Shown: positions 1 to 12,496 of the stretch, one piece after another | Layout: each line of letters opens with the position of its first letter | How positions within the stretch are numbered: position 1 is the first letter of the stretch | The notes under the pieces: generated by a model | What the model was told of the DNA's origin: nothing | Databases searched by the model: none | Seen by the model: only the letters and a program-made list of their open reading frames with translations | Program-made: the position numbers and the translations under genes | From: Symbiodinium natans | Lineage: Eukaryota > Sar > Dinophyceae > Suessiales > Symbiodiniaceae | DNA length: 62,500 bases | Direction of reading: 5' to 3' | NCBI GenBank assembly: GCA_905221605.1 | Contig: CAJNDS010002779.1 | Location: 555,677-618,176, forward strand

Positions 1-1120
1 CCTAAACCCTAATCTCACAAACCTGGACTTGCGCCCATCTCCTGCTTCTTGTCCACGCAGGGGAGAGGGGAGGGAGGGAGAGGGGAGGGGAGGGAGAGGG
101 GAGGGTTTCGGGCCCCCCCCACGAAGCGACCAACCCCTGAGGGCCCAAAGCATCCCGAAGTCTATGAGCCTTGCAGCGGACACAGGGCCGAGAGAGGGGG
201 AGAGAGGGCTGAATTAGATTCCTTGAAGATGAGCCTTTTCAGGCTTTCGAATGTCGAGCTTTAGGATGCTTTAGGATGTATGGTTGAGGCTTAGGGTAAG
301 GGAAAGTTCTCAGAAGGCTCCCGAAAGCCTCTTTGAGCACCTTAAGCAAAGCTCTCCAGCGTGGATGTCGGGCCATTGCAGGTCACGACCGGCATTTCCG
401 CTTTCCTCATGACCCCGTGTCCACCCAGGAGGCGCTCGGTTCTGGGAAACATTAGTTAAGGTTTAGGAGGGCTTCAGGAGGCTTAGGGGCATTTGGGGTG
501 TAGGAAGTCTAGGAGATGATTTTCAGAATTTCTACAGCAAGGGCTTCGCGCTAGCGGTGACTTGTCGTCCGTGGAGCATCATGGTCCTTTACGATTGACG
601 GAGGCTGCTTTGCTCGATGATGCTTTCGTGTTCAGGGAAACCCTAGTGCCGGCGAGACAGGGAGACCATATTGCCTGTATGACCGAGCTGCCGCAAAACG
701 GAGCTGTGAGCTCTACAGTGTCCTTCTTATCCCTTGCCGACGCCCTTTTGCATCACAGAGCCATGACGCGGAGATTCTGCTCCCGGAAGGCCGCGCTTCG
801 GCGCGAGATTTTTTCCAGGTGCAGAATCTCCACATCCTGATCTGGGAGCGGGGGGGGAGATCCTGGCCTTGTGGTGCCATAGAACATTACTTGCTGAATG
901 CCCAGATCCAGGCTACCAATGAGGCTCTTGCCACCATTCCAGGCGACAGGAACTGTGACACCCGTGCACAGTGTTGGGGTGTCGAATTTAGTCGTTCTGG
1001 TCTAGAGTCTCATTGGAGGAGAGATTCTTATTCTTTGTTAGGGGACCCTAACGCCTAAACTCCAGGTTGCAGGGGTTCCAGGCGCTTGAGACCTGTGCAC
1101 GTGGGCGTGAGTGGGAAGAC

Positions 1121-1399
1121 TCATCTGAGGGTTGTTCAAAACCCCCCTTGTCTTCGAGTTATACTGGGGCGACCATCAGATGATGGAAATGAGGGTCTGC
1201 GAAAGTCCGCGATGGGCCCGCGAAAGACAAATCACGCTTTCGCGAAGTTTTGTGTTAGTACTGTTTGTGCTGAAACTAATACGGGTGTAAAATAGGCTCC
1301 GCGAAAGTCCGCGATGGGCCCGCGAAAGACAAATTGCTTTTCGCGAAGAATGGTCGTTTTGCCGTGAAGCAATTTCGAACAACCGTCATCTACAGATGT
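1121..1399. repeat. Foldback element with internal direct repeat
   Basis: The ends are inverted copies: CATCTGAGGGTTGTTC at the left against GAACAACCGTCATC plus a trailing ACAGATG at the right. Inside, a block of about 48 bp containing GCGATGGGCCCGCGAAAGAC occurs twice in direct orientation (1198-1245 and 1301-1348), and each copy has a CGCGAAAG/CTTTCGCG hairpin. No open frame is associated. It looks like a non-autonomous foldback or MITE-type repeat. Confidence 0.55.
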
Positions 1400-2155
1400 G
1401 AAGCGTCCCTAAGCCCTAAACCCTAAACCCTAAGCCTTACAGGCCCCTTTTCGGAGGCGTGGAAGCCATCACCCAAGTATTATATAACACCAAACGCACA
1501 TGACATAATGCCTTACGGTAAAGTAGAGTATAGTCAATCATGATACAGTTTGGTACAGTATAGTGTGGCAACATAGCCTTATAGTATATTATGGGATCAC
1601 ATCTTGAACCTAATCACTAGAAACCCTAAGCTCAGAAGCCTATAGGCAGGGTCTGTATTGTTGATCTTTGGTAAGTGTATGTCTGGTTGCCTGTACATTC
1701 AGGGGAGTGCTTTTGTTGGGGTGTCCGTTTGAGGGATGCCAACACCCCCTACCATGTATGTGCCGTCCAGGCGAAGTTTCAGGACGCCTCCGATTTGCTT
1801 CAGAGGCACCTGCTCACATGGTAGGGTTTAAGAGAGGGGAACCTGAAACCTAAACCCTGAAGCCTTCAGCCCTAGAAAAGGTGAGTCTTGGGTGTGCAGG
1901 GTTTAGGGTTTAGGGTTTAGGGTTTAGGGATTCGGGGCATGTCGAGTCTCATGTTAGCAGCTGTACTCGTCATGGTAGCTAGCTCAAAAGACATGCTGCC
2001 GCCACGTCCTTTTTTGGGTTTAGGGTTTAGGATTTAGGGTTTGGGGTTTAGGGTCTAGGGTTGCGGACACGCAGGCTTCCAACACAGCATAGGTTGACCG
2101 AGACCACCTCTGGCGCACGGCCGCATGTAGCGGCATCAGCATGACACCCCTTAGC

Positions 2156-2305
2156 TAACCCTAACCCCAAACCCTAAGCCCTAAGCCCTAAACCCTAAAC
2201 CCTAAACCCTAAACCCTAAACCCTAAACCCTAAACCCTAAACCCTAAACCCTAAAACCCTAAACCCTAAAAACCCTAAACCCCAAACCCTAAACCCTAAA
2301 CCCCA
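2156..2305. repeat. CCCTAAA telomere-like array
   Basis: About 20 copies of CCCTAAA with scattered variants (CCCCAAA, CCCTAAAA, CCCTAAG). It is interstitial, with unique sequence on both sides, so it is not a chromosome end. Confidence 0.9.
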
Positions 2306-3024
2306 CGCCCGATGTGCCCATGCCCGACACACGATGACCAAGGCTGGGGCCCATGGACCAGCGGCTGCGTCTGCCCCCCATCAACGGGGCAAGTGGCGCC
2401 AGGCCCCTTGGGTTTAGGGTTTAGGGTTTAGGGTTTAGGGTTGAGGCTTTAGGGTTGAGGGTTGCGGGTTGAGGGTTGAGGGTTCAGGGTTGAGGGTTTG
2501 GGGTTTGAGGGTTTCGGGTTGAGGGTTTATAAGTTGAGGGTTGAGGGTTTAGTGTGCAGGGTTGAGGGTTTGGGGTTTGAGGGTTGGGGGTTTGGGGTCG
2601 AGGGTTCAGGGTTTTGAGAGCTTCTTGTGTAGGGTTTCTACCTGCGAGCTTTTGCGTCTCCGAGTATTCCCGGCATGCTTCATGCGTCCGGAACTCGCCC
2701 GTCTCTGCAGCGACAAGGCACGCAGCACGGCATCCAGCATACAGCATACAGCATGTACCTATATCCCCCTTGGGAATCATTTTTTGTATGTTTGTTCATA
2801 TAAAACCCAAGAGGATGTTAAAAGTCATATTTTTATTCAGGTTCTAAGGGGAGTATAGGTACCATGTACACGGCTACTGCTTACAGGCATGTTGCAATGA
2901 TCTGCCGGCTCATCGGCGTACAGCCCCTAAGGCCCTAAGACCCCGACGGCCCCGAACCGAAACCCGATGTAAGCACTCGAATCCACCCTTGCAGACCCCC
3001 GCAGTCTCAGAGGGCGTAGTAATT

Positions 3025-3085
3025 TAGGGGTCGGAATACTTGCGAGTAGTATTCCTCTATGGTCCCTTTGAAGTTCTACTAGAAC

Positions 3086-3117
<32 letters not shown>

Positions 3118-3157
3118 AAAAAAAAAAAAACCTATTCTAACTATTCAGGCCCCTGTA
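3025..3157. mobile_element. TIR element family B, copy 1
   Basis: It starts with TAGGGGTCGGAATA and ends with CTATTCTAACTATTCAGGC plus CCCTGTA, and the two ends are imperfect inverted repeats of about 26 bp. A poly-C/poly-A tract (3090-3130) interrupts it. Related copies lie at 18172-18271, 18619-18690 (reversed), 20245-20336 and 50747-50836. The next exon candidate begins immediately downstream. Confidence 0.65.
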
Positions 3158-3163
3158 GTAGCC

Positions 3164-3290
3164 ATGGGGGACTCGGAGACCAACTCGGAGGTAGCGGACC
3201 TGCCGAAGACCAAGCGGAGTTCCCAGTACGTCGCGGCGAACTTCATCACCTCCTACAGCCGCGAAATTGAAGAGCTGTTCCCTGGATGTG
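3164..3290 (+). CDS. Possible first exon of the ion channel gene
   Basis: ATG at 3164 opens a frame encoding MGDSETNSEVADLPKTKR and onward to EIEELFPG (about 42 codons). It follows directly after the right end of a TIR element and ends at a sequence offering a GA donor, next to the repeat at 3294-3450. Codon use resembles the certain exons downstream. That it belongs to the channel is inferred only from order and strand. A small exon may lie between this and 3917 (for example in 3720-3830). Confidence 0.35.
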
Positions 3291-3293
3291 AAG

Positions 3294-3450
3294 CCCAAAG
3301 AGCCCCCCTTTGTTACCCCTTACTGGTAGTTAAGGAAGATTGGGTTTAGGGTTTAGGGGTTAGGGTTTAGGCCACCTTAAATCGTATGAAGTGTACCTAA
3401 AGAAATTGAGGGTCTATTCCTTATTTAAGGGGTATTGGGCTCTTTGGGAA
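3294..3450. mobile_element. TIR element beginning CCCAAAGAGCCC
   Basis: The left end CCCAAAGAGCCC is matched by GGGCTCTTTGGG at 3438-3450, so the ends are inverted repeats. TTTAGGG copies sit inside. The right-hand half (CTATTCCTTATTTAAGGGG) has a close relative at 40665-40710, just before an exon of the large gene, which suggests a dispersed family. Confidence 0.55.
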
Positions 3451-3916
3451 GATTGGGTTTCGGAACAATCGAGTGGTAGGAGGTGGCATGTCTGTTGTTC
3501 AGATTCGTTTCGGTTCCGTTGAGTGCGTTTTCCAGAGTCTTTGCGGGCGGCTCTTTGTTCATTTCCTGGGGGTTCAGTTCCGTTGCAATTCGCTAAAACC
3601 CGGAAACCCTGACCCTGGAGTTCCTGTTAGCTACCTCCGGGTGCCGGTCGGAAAGGGCCAAGGTTTGTATGAGAGAGGTCCCAGGGGTGTTGCAGGATGA
3701 TGTGGTGTGTGGGAAGGCGTCTAGGAGGTCGTAAAGAGTTGCGGCCCAAGGGGTGGAGGAGTTCGCAGACGCCTGGTGAACTGCACGAGAGAGACCCGCG
3801 GCAGCTGAATGAGTACACTTTTCACTTTTTATGGGATACTACAATCCCCTATTCGAACTGAAAGTGTACACTTTTTTTAAGGGCTGAGCAACTCAGCAAC
3901 TAAGTACCTTAAACAG

Positions 3917-4028
3917 CTCCTGGTTCGGGAATATTATGCTGATTGTGGTAGTGATCGATGCGTACTGCACGTGCCGGGACATCGATGCCAGAGCCGCTGA
4001 CGCAGATGCCTGTCTGCCAAGAGTTCTT
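3917..4028 (+). CDS. Channel exon: transmembrane segment S1
   Basis: After an AAACAG acceptor the frame reads SWFGNIMLIVVVIDAYCTC and then an acidic/basic linker ending at PRVL. The hydrophobic run fits S1 of a voltage-sensor domain. Joining in phase to the next exon needs a GC donor at 4029 (GCGTAAGT). A GT lies two bases further on but would shift the frame. Confidence 0.65.
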
Positions 4029-6819
4029 GCGTAAGTAGGGAGCGTTGTGTGTGTAGGTGTGTAGGTGTGTAGGTGTGTAGGTAGGTGTGTAGGTGTGTAG
4101 GTGTGTGGGTGTGGGAGTATCACTTACCCAGAGCGCAATACGAAACATAGGTATGTATGTCTGTATGTATGTGTACAACTAAAACCGAAAATGATACATG
4201 TGTGTATGTGAACATACAATGATATGTAAAAGGTAGTATGCAACAGGTCATGATATACAATCTTGAATATTTAGTTCAACATGAAACATATAGTGTACAC
4301 GGTGTATGAGATGACTTTATACAAGAACCACATACAGCAACACAATTTACAACAACCCATATATAATTTTAAATATCTAGTATATACAATATAATGATAT
4401 AATGATAGAATGATATAATGATATCATGATATATATATATATATGTGAGAACATACATTTTTTGTGTATTGTATCGTATAGCACGTGGTATAAGAATAAG
4501 GAACTGTAGTCGTGATTTTATGACATGTGTCGAGCCCCGAAACTGCCGCGTGAGTAGCAGCCGACTACTGATCTTCAAGCGGCGCTTCTAGGGTTTGGGG
4601 TTTAGGGCTTAAGGCATAGGGTTTAGGGTTTAGGGCTTAGGGTTTAGGGTTTAGGGTTTAGGGGGGCGGGGGGGGGGGGGGGGGGGAGCCGCCTTGAATC
4701 TAATCGCAGGATGACTCTGCGGCCTTTGCCGTCATCTCGAACACGTGCCTTGTGTTGTACACGCTGGAGCTTGGTGGTTTCGGGCTGGTGCATGGCCCTG
4801 CGATGTGCCGGGATTGGATGATTGTTTTGGACTCTGTCATTGTGCTGTGTGGGTACATTGAGCTCATCCTCGAAAGTATCAGCACAAGCGAGGAGATCCA
4901 AAAACTCAGCATCCTTCGCGCGCTGCGGCTTGTTCGGATCTTCCGCTTGATGAGGCTCCTGCGACGCATCCGTGCGTTGAGGGAACTTTACAAGCTCGTC
5001 ACAATGATGGCTACATGTTTGAAGACACTGCTGTGGTCTTTCTTTTTCTGCTTCATCGTGATGACTATCTGGGCCATGCTTTTGGTCGAAGTCGTGAATC
5101 CACTGGTGCTCAAAATGAACCTGGAGACAACTGAGTTCGCAGACTGCGATTGGTGTCAGCAAGCGACATCCTCGGTGATGTATGCAAACCTGCTCCTTTT
5201 TCAGACAGTCATTGCCGGTGATAGTTGGGGAAGAATGGCCAATCCGCTCATCCGCGCGTACCCAGTGGCTGTGCGTAGTTTTGCCATGTTCGGTTGTTCT
5301 TGTCTGGCTCCAGTTGCTAAGCCCCAAACTCCCAAACCATTCCAAAACAGTTGGTTTCCTGTGCTGCAGCATGGTAGCAAGTGAATCGGAAGATTTGCCT
5401 GATGCCCATTGGTGGCCTTTTGTCATTCTGCAGCAGCAACAGGAGTAAAAGTACATAGTTGCATCAGCTGATTGACATAAGGAGACTGCTCTGATCTTCA
5501 TCGGCTCTTCTCTGACTCTCGTGTTTGGCGTGCTCAACATGATCGTGGCCACTTGGAAGGGACCTTATCAAATCAATGACATGCCTTGAACCTCCCAGCG
5601 CCCGAACCCTAAACGAGCTGTAAGCTCCCCAAACCCTAAACCCTCAGCCCTAAACCCCCAACCTCAAATCAGGCGGTGGTGGTGGACACGTTTGCCGAAG
5701 CTCGAGCTCACGACATCTTGAATTTGGCCGAGGAGATGGAGCAGGATCTGGAAAGTGACACAAAGCCTCTTGACTGGGCCCCCTAGGTACGATAAGGGGG
5801 AGCCTGAAAAGGGAACCCTTCTTAACCCTCTTCTGGTTCTCTCTTAAACAGGGACCTTATTCAGAGGGTCTATATCCCCAAGGGCCCCCCTAGCCCTATC
5901 CCCTAGGGCAGGCCCATTGGGATGTTTTAACGACTCAGGCTATTTTTTTTTTGCAATGTTTTTTGTTTTCTCCCTCCTGGGTTTAAGCGAATCAGGCCAT
6001 TTAGGAATATGGTTCAGAGGCGTTAGAGGCCCAACGCGACCCTTGGCTTGGGGGTTGGGCAGAACTTCGAGCGTCTAGATGGGCTGCAGGGGCTTCAGTC
6101 TTTGTTCATGTACTGTATATTTATCGTTGTAGAATTCTGAAGCAAGATATATATGTATATACATGTATGTATATTATCATTCTTATTCTTATTCTTAGTC
6201 TTAGTCTTAGTCTGAGTCTGAGTCTGAGTCTGAGTCTTAGTCTCAGTCTCAGTCTTCGTCTTATTAGTGTTGTTGTTCTTCTTCTTCTTATGAATTTAGC
6301 AAGTATTCTTGTGCTGCTTTTGGGTTTTGGTTTTTGTGTCCAAGTGCTACTCAGAGACTCAGGTTCCTGTCGAAGCTTTTCGAGCGCATCTTGGGATCAA
6401 TGCGGGGTCGATCCTAGCCGCTCTACCTTTCAGGGCTTTCCAGGGTTTCGGGTTTAGGGTTTAGGGTTGAGGGTTTAGGGTTGAGGGTTAGGGGTATAGG
6501 GTTGAGGGTCTAGGGTTGTGCTGCCATGGTCCGGGCCTTTAAGACCTAGTGCTGGTCCTTGAACGGTGGAGTCAGGGAACCCTAAATCCTAAACCCTAAA
6601 CCCTAAACCCTAAACCCTAAACCCTAAACCCTAAACCCTGGATGATTTAGCTTAAATCATTTAAGGGATCCGATGGAATCTCAACCCTAAGGCGTCTTCA
6701 GTGAAGCCCTAGGCTCTAGCAAGAGTGCGCTGTGCGGATACGCGCACCTTTGCAAGAACCTATTAGGTCCTGAGCCGTATGGCTTCACGGTCTAGGAAGG
6801 AGGGTTGTGACCCCAAACC

Positions 6820-6879
<60 letters not shown>

Positions 6880-7189
6880 ACCCTAAACCCCAAACCGAAG
6901 GCATCGACACAGACCGCAGCGGTCGTGTCACTCTGGATGAGCTCATTGAGGGGGCGAGGAAAGATCCCGAGTTCCAGAGTCGTCTAAGGGCAGCGCCCTC
7001 GGACTGCGGGTTTAGGGTCTAGGGTTTAGGGTTTTAAACGTTTAGGGTCCCAACCCTACAACCTAAACCCTACCAGCAGAAGGGGGGGGGGGGTTCCGCA
7101 AAACACTTAGCTACTTCAAGTCCATTTATTATTATTTGTGTGTATGTATCTGTATATATATATGTATTATATAAATATAAATATAAATA

Positions 7190-7220
<31 letters not shown>

Positions 7221-10200
7221 AAATATATATATATATATATATGGTACCCCCCCCCCCAGTGACCTGCCCTTTTTCGCCTTGTCTCAAGTCACCCAGCTGC
7301 ACTGCAAGCAAACTCGGTGTGCAATATAGCGTATTTCCTAGGGCGTAGACTAAAATACAACTAAAATCGCATACACGAGACAGTAGAAAAACCAAAAATA
7401 CCAAAACCAAAAAAACCAAAAAACCAAAACCAAAAAAACCAAAAAACCAAAACCAAAAAAACCAAAAAAACAAAACCAAAAAAACCAAAAATACCAAAAA
7501 AACCAATTTTCCGGGACTCTCAGGAAATCCCTATGAGGCTTCTCCAAGAGTCCCGGAAAATTGTTTTTTTTGGTATTTTTGTTTTTTTGGTTTTGTTTTT
7601 TTTGGTTTTTTTGGTTTTGGTTTTTTTAGTTTTTTTGGTTTTGGTATTTTGGCTTTTTGGTTCGCCTTCACGGTCACGAGGCAATAACTACGCATTTTTA
7701 AGTGTGCTTATGCTAATTGTGCTTTTCAGAAATAGTATACAAGTGGTCTTTCTAGTGCTTCAGAACTATTTGTTTCGTTATTATGCAAGTAGAGCCGCTA
7801 GTGTTTAGTGCATCTTTTGGTTGTACTCAAGTGTAGTAGACCTTATTCAGCCATTACTTGGTGCTCTGGTAGCTCAATTCGCATGGATAATATTTGCCTG
7901 GTAAATGCGATTAATTCTCTAGAAGCAGCATTTGCAATACTTGTCTTGAGAAAAAGCATTTATTGCTTAGAATTGTTTGCTTAAAAAGTGACTCCTACTC
8001 AAGCCAGCATTGGAAGAATCTACATTTTGAATCTGAAGCGGACAATGCTGTTTTTAGATGTTTAGATCAGTGTTTTTCTATGCAAATTGTGCGTTTCAAG
8101 GGCAATTAATGTTTTGTTGAGCAACTAATTTATTTATACAGTTGTGTTTGTACGAGGCAAAGTATTAATCAAATCGTGAAACATGTTTCTTGGTTCTATG
8201 CGAATTTAGCTACTAGAGTAATTATTAAGCAAAGAGCCCAATTTGACTCAAGTGAATACTATTTAAAGGAGCATACTCAACCAAGATACGAAATAAACAC
8301 CATTCTCAACCAAAAAATGGCAAAGTGTGCGTTTAAAGTGCAAATACTGTATTTATACAATTGTGTTTGTACTAGGCAAAGTATGCTCTCTGAAAAGTCC
8401 ACTGAAATACCTTATGTTTACATATTCATGAATCGTTTTCATTTTTGAAATAATCATTTTATGCGAATTTAGCTACTAGAGTAATTATTAAGCAAATAGC
8501 CCAATTTGACTCAAGTGAATACCATTTAAAGGACCATACTCAACCAAAATACGAAAGAAGCACCATATTCAACCAACATATGGCAAAGTGTGGTTTAAAG
8601 GGCAAATAGTGCTTTGTTGAGCAACTAATGCATTGAAACAGTTGTGTTTATACCAGGCAAAGTATTATTGAAGTACTATCTGCAAAGTCAAATGAAACAC
8701 CTTATGTTTACATATTCATGAAACAATTTTTTTGAAGTATTCATTCTATGCGAATTTAACTACTAGAGGAATTCTTAAGCAAATAGCCCAATTTGACTCA
8801 AGTGAATACTATTTAAAGGACCATACTTAACCAAATACGAAATAAACACTTGCGGAAATGGAAACGGTTCTACCTACATAACAATGAGACAAAGATTGCT
8901 GAAGTATTCACTAAAGACCACTTATATACTATGTCTGAAAAGCACAATTTGCATGAGCAAGCTAAAAAATGCACAATAATGGAAATAGAAGCGGTTCTAC
9001 TTACATAACAATGAAACAAAGATGTCTGAAGTATTCAATAAAGACCACATATATACTATGCCTGAAAAGCGCAACTTGCACAATCAGGCTTTAAAAAATC
9101 CACAAGAATCCTAGAAAAGTACGTAGTGAAGGCCATACACAAGCAAATTCACAAATACATAAAAACATCCAAAAGCGCAAGCTTTTCAGGAGAATCTCTG
9201 GTAAAGTTTGGATTATAGGGTTTTGGGGTATTCCTGGACGGGTCTGTGAGGTGGGTGTCCCAGTAACTGTCCTTCATTACCCGGTGATTAACTACGCGAC
9301 TTTTGGGCCTTCTTTGTTATTTTTTTGTTAAAAAGGCCTAAAAAGGCCTAAAAAGGGTAGGTCGCTGGGGGGGGGGGGGGTAGTATATATATATATATAT
9401 TTATATTGATCATGATATTGGTTTTGCGTGTTTTTTTTGGTGTGGGGTCCGAGTATCGTATTGTGAGGGCCCCTATGTTTGGACATGCATGTGGGGTTGA
9501 GAGTTTGAGGCTCAGAGTTTGGGGTTTTGGGGTGTATACCGTTTAGAGATTTCAGGGTTCAGGGGCTAGGGCACTTAGTTTCGGGCCGGTAGGATGTATG
9601 ACAAGTCCGGGCTTGTTGTCAAGAGGACTGTAGGGCTTGGAGGTCGTGGGCATCATCGGCGGCAAGCTTGGCCTTTTTTTCAAAGTGGGGGTTCATGTAA
9701 ATCGAAGACCCTTGGAAGGAAGGGTATTACATGAACAATAGCAATGACTTGGGATGTCCCCCCCGTAACAGTCCTTACTAGGGGTTTTAGTACCCCCTAC
9801 CATAATCCCCGTTAAGGACTGCTAGTATAAGGGAGGACACCCCAAGCAATCACACCCCAGCCATCGCAACAGCAATAGCAACGACCATGACGGCGAATAT
9901 CGAGATCCAAGAGTGGTCCATGGAATGCTTTCAGGGGCCGAGGGCGCCCCTACAGTAGAATTCAAGAAATGCCCGTTAGGGTGTAGGGTTTTAGGGTTTA
10001 GGGTTTAGGGTTTAGGGTTTAGGGTTTAGGGTTGAGGGTCTCCGCATGCGATCAGAAAGCCCCATGAGAACTGCAGCGAATTTTGCCTTTGCTTGCCTCT
10101 GAGGTGATGGACATCGACGAGGCACCACCTCGTTAGGGGCAATCCCATGCCGGCATCGGGTTCAGGGTTCAGGGTTCAGGGTTCAGGGTTCAGGGTTCAG

Positions 10201-12462
10201 GGTTCAGGGTTCAGGGTTTAGGGTTTAGGGTTTAGGGTTTAGGGTTTAGGGTTTAGGGTTTAGGGTTTAGGGTTTAGGGTTTAGGGTTTAGGGTTTAGGG
10301 TTTAGGGTTCCGAGGGCCACAAAGAAGCTCGGAGCAGTGGGGTCTAAGGATGAAGCTGGAGGCGCACGAGGCCCCCAGAAGACTCCCAAAGGCTTGAGAG
10401 CATGTGGCCCTTATATGGAGTCCCAGCCTCAACCCTCAACCCCTCCACCCTCAACCCTCCACCCTAAACCCTAAACCCTAAACCCTAAACCCTAAACCCT
10501 AAACCCTAAACCCTAAACCCTAAACCCAAAGCCCTAAACCCCTGAGCCCCCCCATGAAAGGTGGACCTCCAGCAGCTCTTTGAAATGATCGACGTGAATG
10601 GGGAGGGCTCCATTGAAGCCAGTGACCCTTGATTGACCTAAGAGTTGGTTCTTTAGGGTTTAGGGTTTAGGGTTTAGGGTTTAGGGTTTGGGGAAAGCAG
10701 GCCGGTTTTGGGGTTTGCGGGCTTCTTGGGGCTCAGTTGTTCTGAGCTCGTGAGGTTTAGTCAAATAGGGTCGACCTGAAACAGCCCACCCAAAACAGCT
10801 ACCCCCTCCCTCCCCTCCCCCCCCCGGCCTCCCCCCCCCCCAAAAGGACCACCTTCAATTCTATGCTAGCTCTTTTTACGTAGAGATTTTCTTCGTACTT
10901 GGATGCATGCGTAGACAAGAACGCAGGAGTTGGCGCTGGGGACACCATTGTAGATTGCCACCACAGCAGACCTTAGGATTCGTAGGGCCGCAGAAGACAC
11001 AAAGCCCCTACCGTCGATCTGCAGGATGATGGTCATCCTCTAGGTAGGCCCCTGGGACATTTTCCATTTTCCTTTGTGTTGGTTTTAAGAGGATCATATT
11101 CAGGAATATGTTTCAGAGGGTTTTACTGGGCCATCCTAGTCCTGCATCCACATGTAAACAGCTACTCTAGGAGTGTTTTTTTATGGGTTTCGGTTTGGGG
11201 CTTATGCGCACCATAGACCCTAGACCCTGGACACTAGACCCTAGACCCTAAACCCGAAACCCTAAAACCTAAACCCTAAACCCTAATAAACCCTAAACCC
11301 CTTAACGGTTTGGGTCTTTAGGGCTTTTAGGGTTCCAAGACGCAGGACTTCATCTGGCCGCTTAGCCGATGGGTGCACGATTCGAAGACAGCTCCACGCT
11401 TCATCAAGTACAACATGCCGCCTGATCACCCTGGGGTTTAGGGTTTAGGGTTTAGGGTTTGGGGTTTAGGGTTTGGGGTTTAGGGTCTAGAGCGTTGCAT
11501 GAGCAGTTGAGGGTTCAGGGTTTAGGGTTTGCGGTTTAGGTATTAGGGTTTATTCCAGACCGCTGGAATCTTGAAACCCTCAACCCCAAACTGCAAAGTC
11601 TCAACGAAGGCTGCGTACCATGGAGCAGCAAGAGGAGCTGTACCTTTTTGCAGAGCGCCAATTCGAGCAACTGTCGGAGCGCTGGGATGGGGAGAGAGGG
11701 GTTAGACTTGCTTAGACTGCGCCTTGCGCTGTAAGCCTAAACCCTGACCCCTTCAAGGTGTCTCCAGGAAGGACCTGGTCGTGTTGCTGGGGTTAGGGTC
11801 GAGATGGAGTTGAAAATGCTGGCAGGGACTTCCTTTTCGCACCTTGTATTTTTTGGCTACACTCAATGTGCCTGCTGGCTGTGACAGTTCTTTTCCTTTA
11901 AATGTTCGGGCTCGGGAGACGGGCATGGGCTCCTGGCTGACAGTGTGTTCGGTTACCCTAAACCCTAAACTTTTGAACCCTAAACCCTAAACCCTAAACC
12001 CTAAACCCTAAACCCTAAACCCTAAACCCTAAACCAAAACCCTAAACCCTAAACCCTAAACCCTAAACCCTAAACCCTAAACCCTAAACCCTAAACCCTA
12101 AACCCTAAACCCTAAACCCTAAACCCTAAACCCTAAACCTAAACCCTAAACCCTAAACCCTAAACCCTAAACCCTAAACCCTTAAACCCTAAAACCCTAA
12201 ACCCTAAACCCTGTCTCGAAGGACAGCATCGGGAGCCTGAGGATGACTTTGGCGTCGAGCTCCAAGGATCCCGCCGCCATGTCTTCCATCGGCCCCTCCA
12301 TGATCTCAGAAGGCGTCTCGGAAGGCGAAGGCCCGGAACCGGTGAGCCAGCGAAGTTTTTATTGATTTTTTTTTTTTTTTGGGGGGGGGGGGGAGGGGGG
12401 GGGGGGGGGGGGGGGAGGGGGGGGGGGGAGGGGGGGGGGGAGGGGGGGGGAGGGGGGGGGGG

Positions 12463-12496
<34 letters not shown>

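Larger units (their letters stand above)
1..3020. other. Gene-poor repeat region
   Basis: I see no convincing exon here. The stretch holds a GA-rich simple repeat (about 60-110), a foldback element (1121-1399), telomere-like arrays in both orientations (1895-1930, 2030-2065, 2156-2305, 2405-2600) and unique filler. An open frame at 562-840 has no flanking splice logic and no recognisable motif, so I do not call it a gene. Confidence 0.6.
7130..9360. other. AT-rich intron segment of the channel gene
   Basis: Between EF-hand 1 and the 18-base micro-exon lies about 2.2 kb of strikingly AT-rich sequence: an (AAAT)n/(AT)n microsatellite (7130-7240), a long hairpin (7381-7665), a tandem repeat of about 270-290 bp (8055-8850) and a tandem duplication of about 126 bp (8853-9100). 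I see no supported coding region. A frame at 8176-8448 lies inside the repeat and is not conserved between repeat copies. Confidence 0.75.

Noticed and set aside
1-2300. True chromosome end (telomere)
   Set aside because: The CCCTAAA arrays are short, in both orientations and flanked by unique sequence throughout the window, so they are interstitial.
4644-5552. 302-codon minus-strand frame
   Set aside because: It is antisense to the channel exon whose S3-S4-S5-pore pattern is unmistakable on the plus strand.
6167-6457. Leu/Ser-repeat frame at 6.2 kb
   Set aside because: It comes from a (TCTTAG/TCTGAG)n microsatellite.
7132-7808. Phe/Trp/Leu-rich frames near 7.1-7.8 kb
   Set aside because: They are produced by the TTTTTGG/CCAAAAA hairpin arms.
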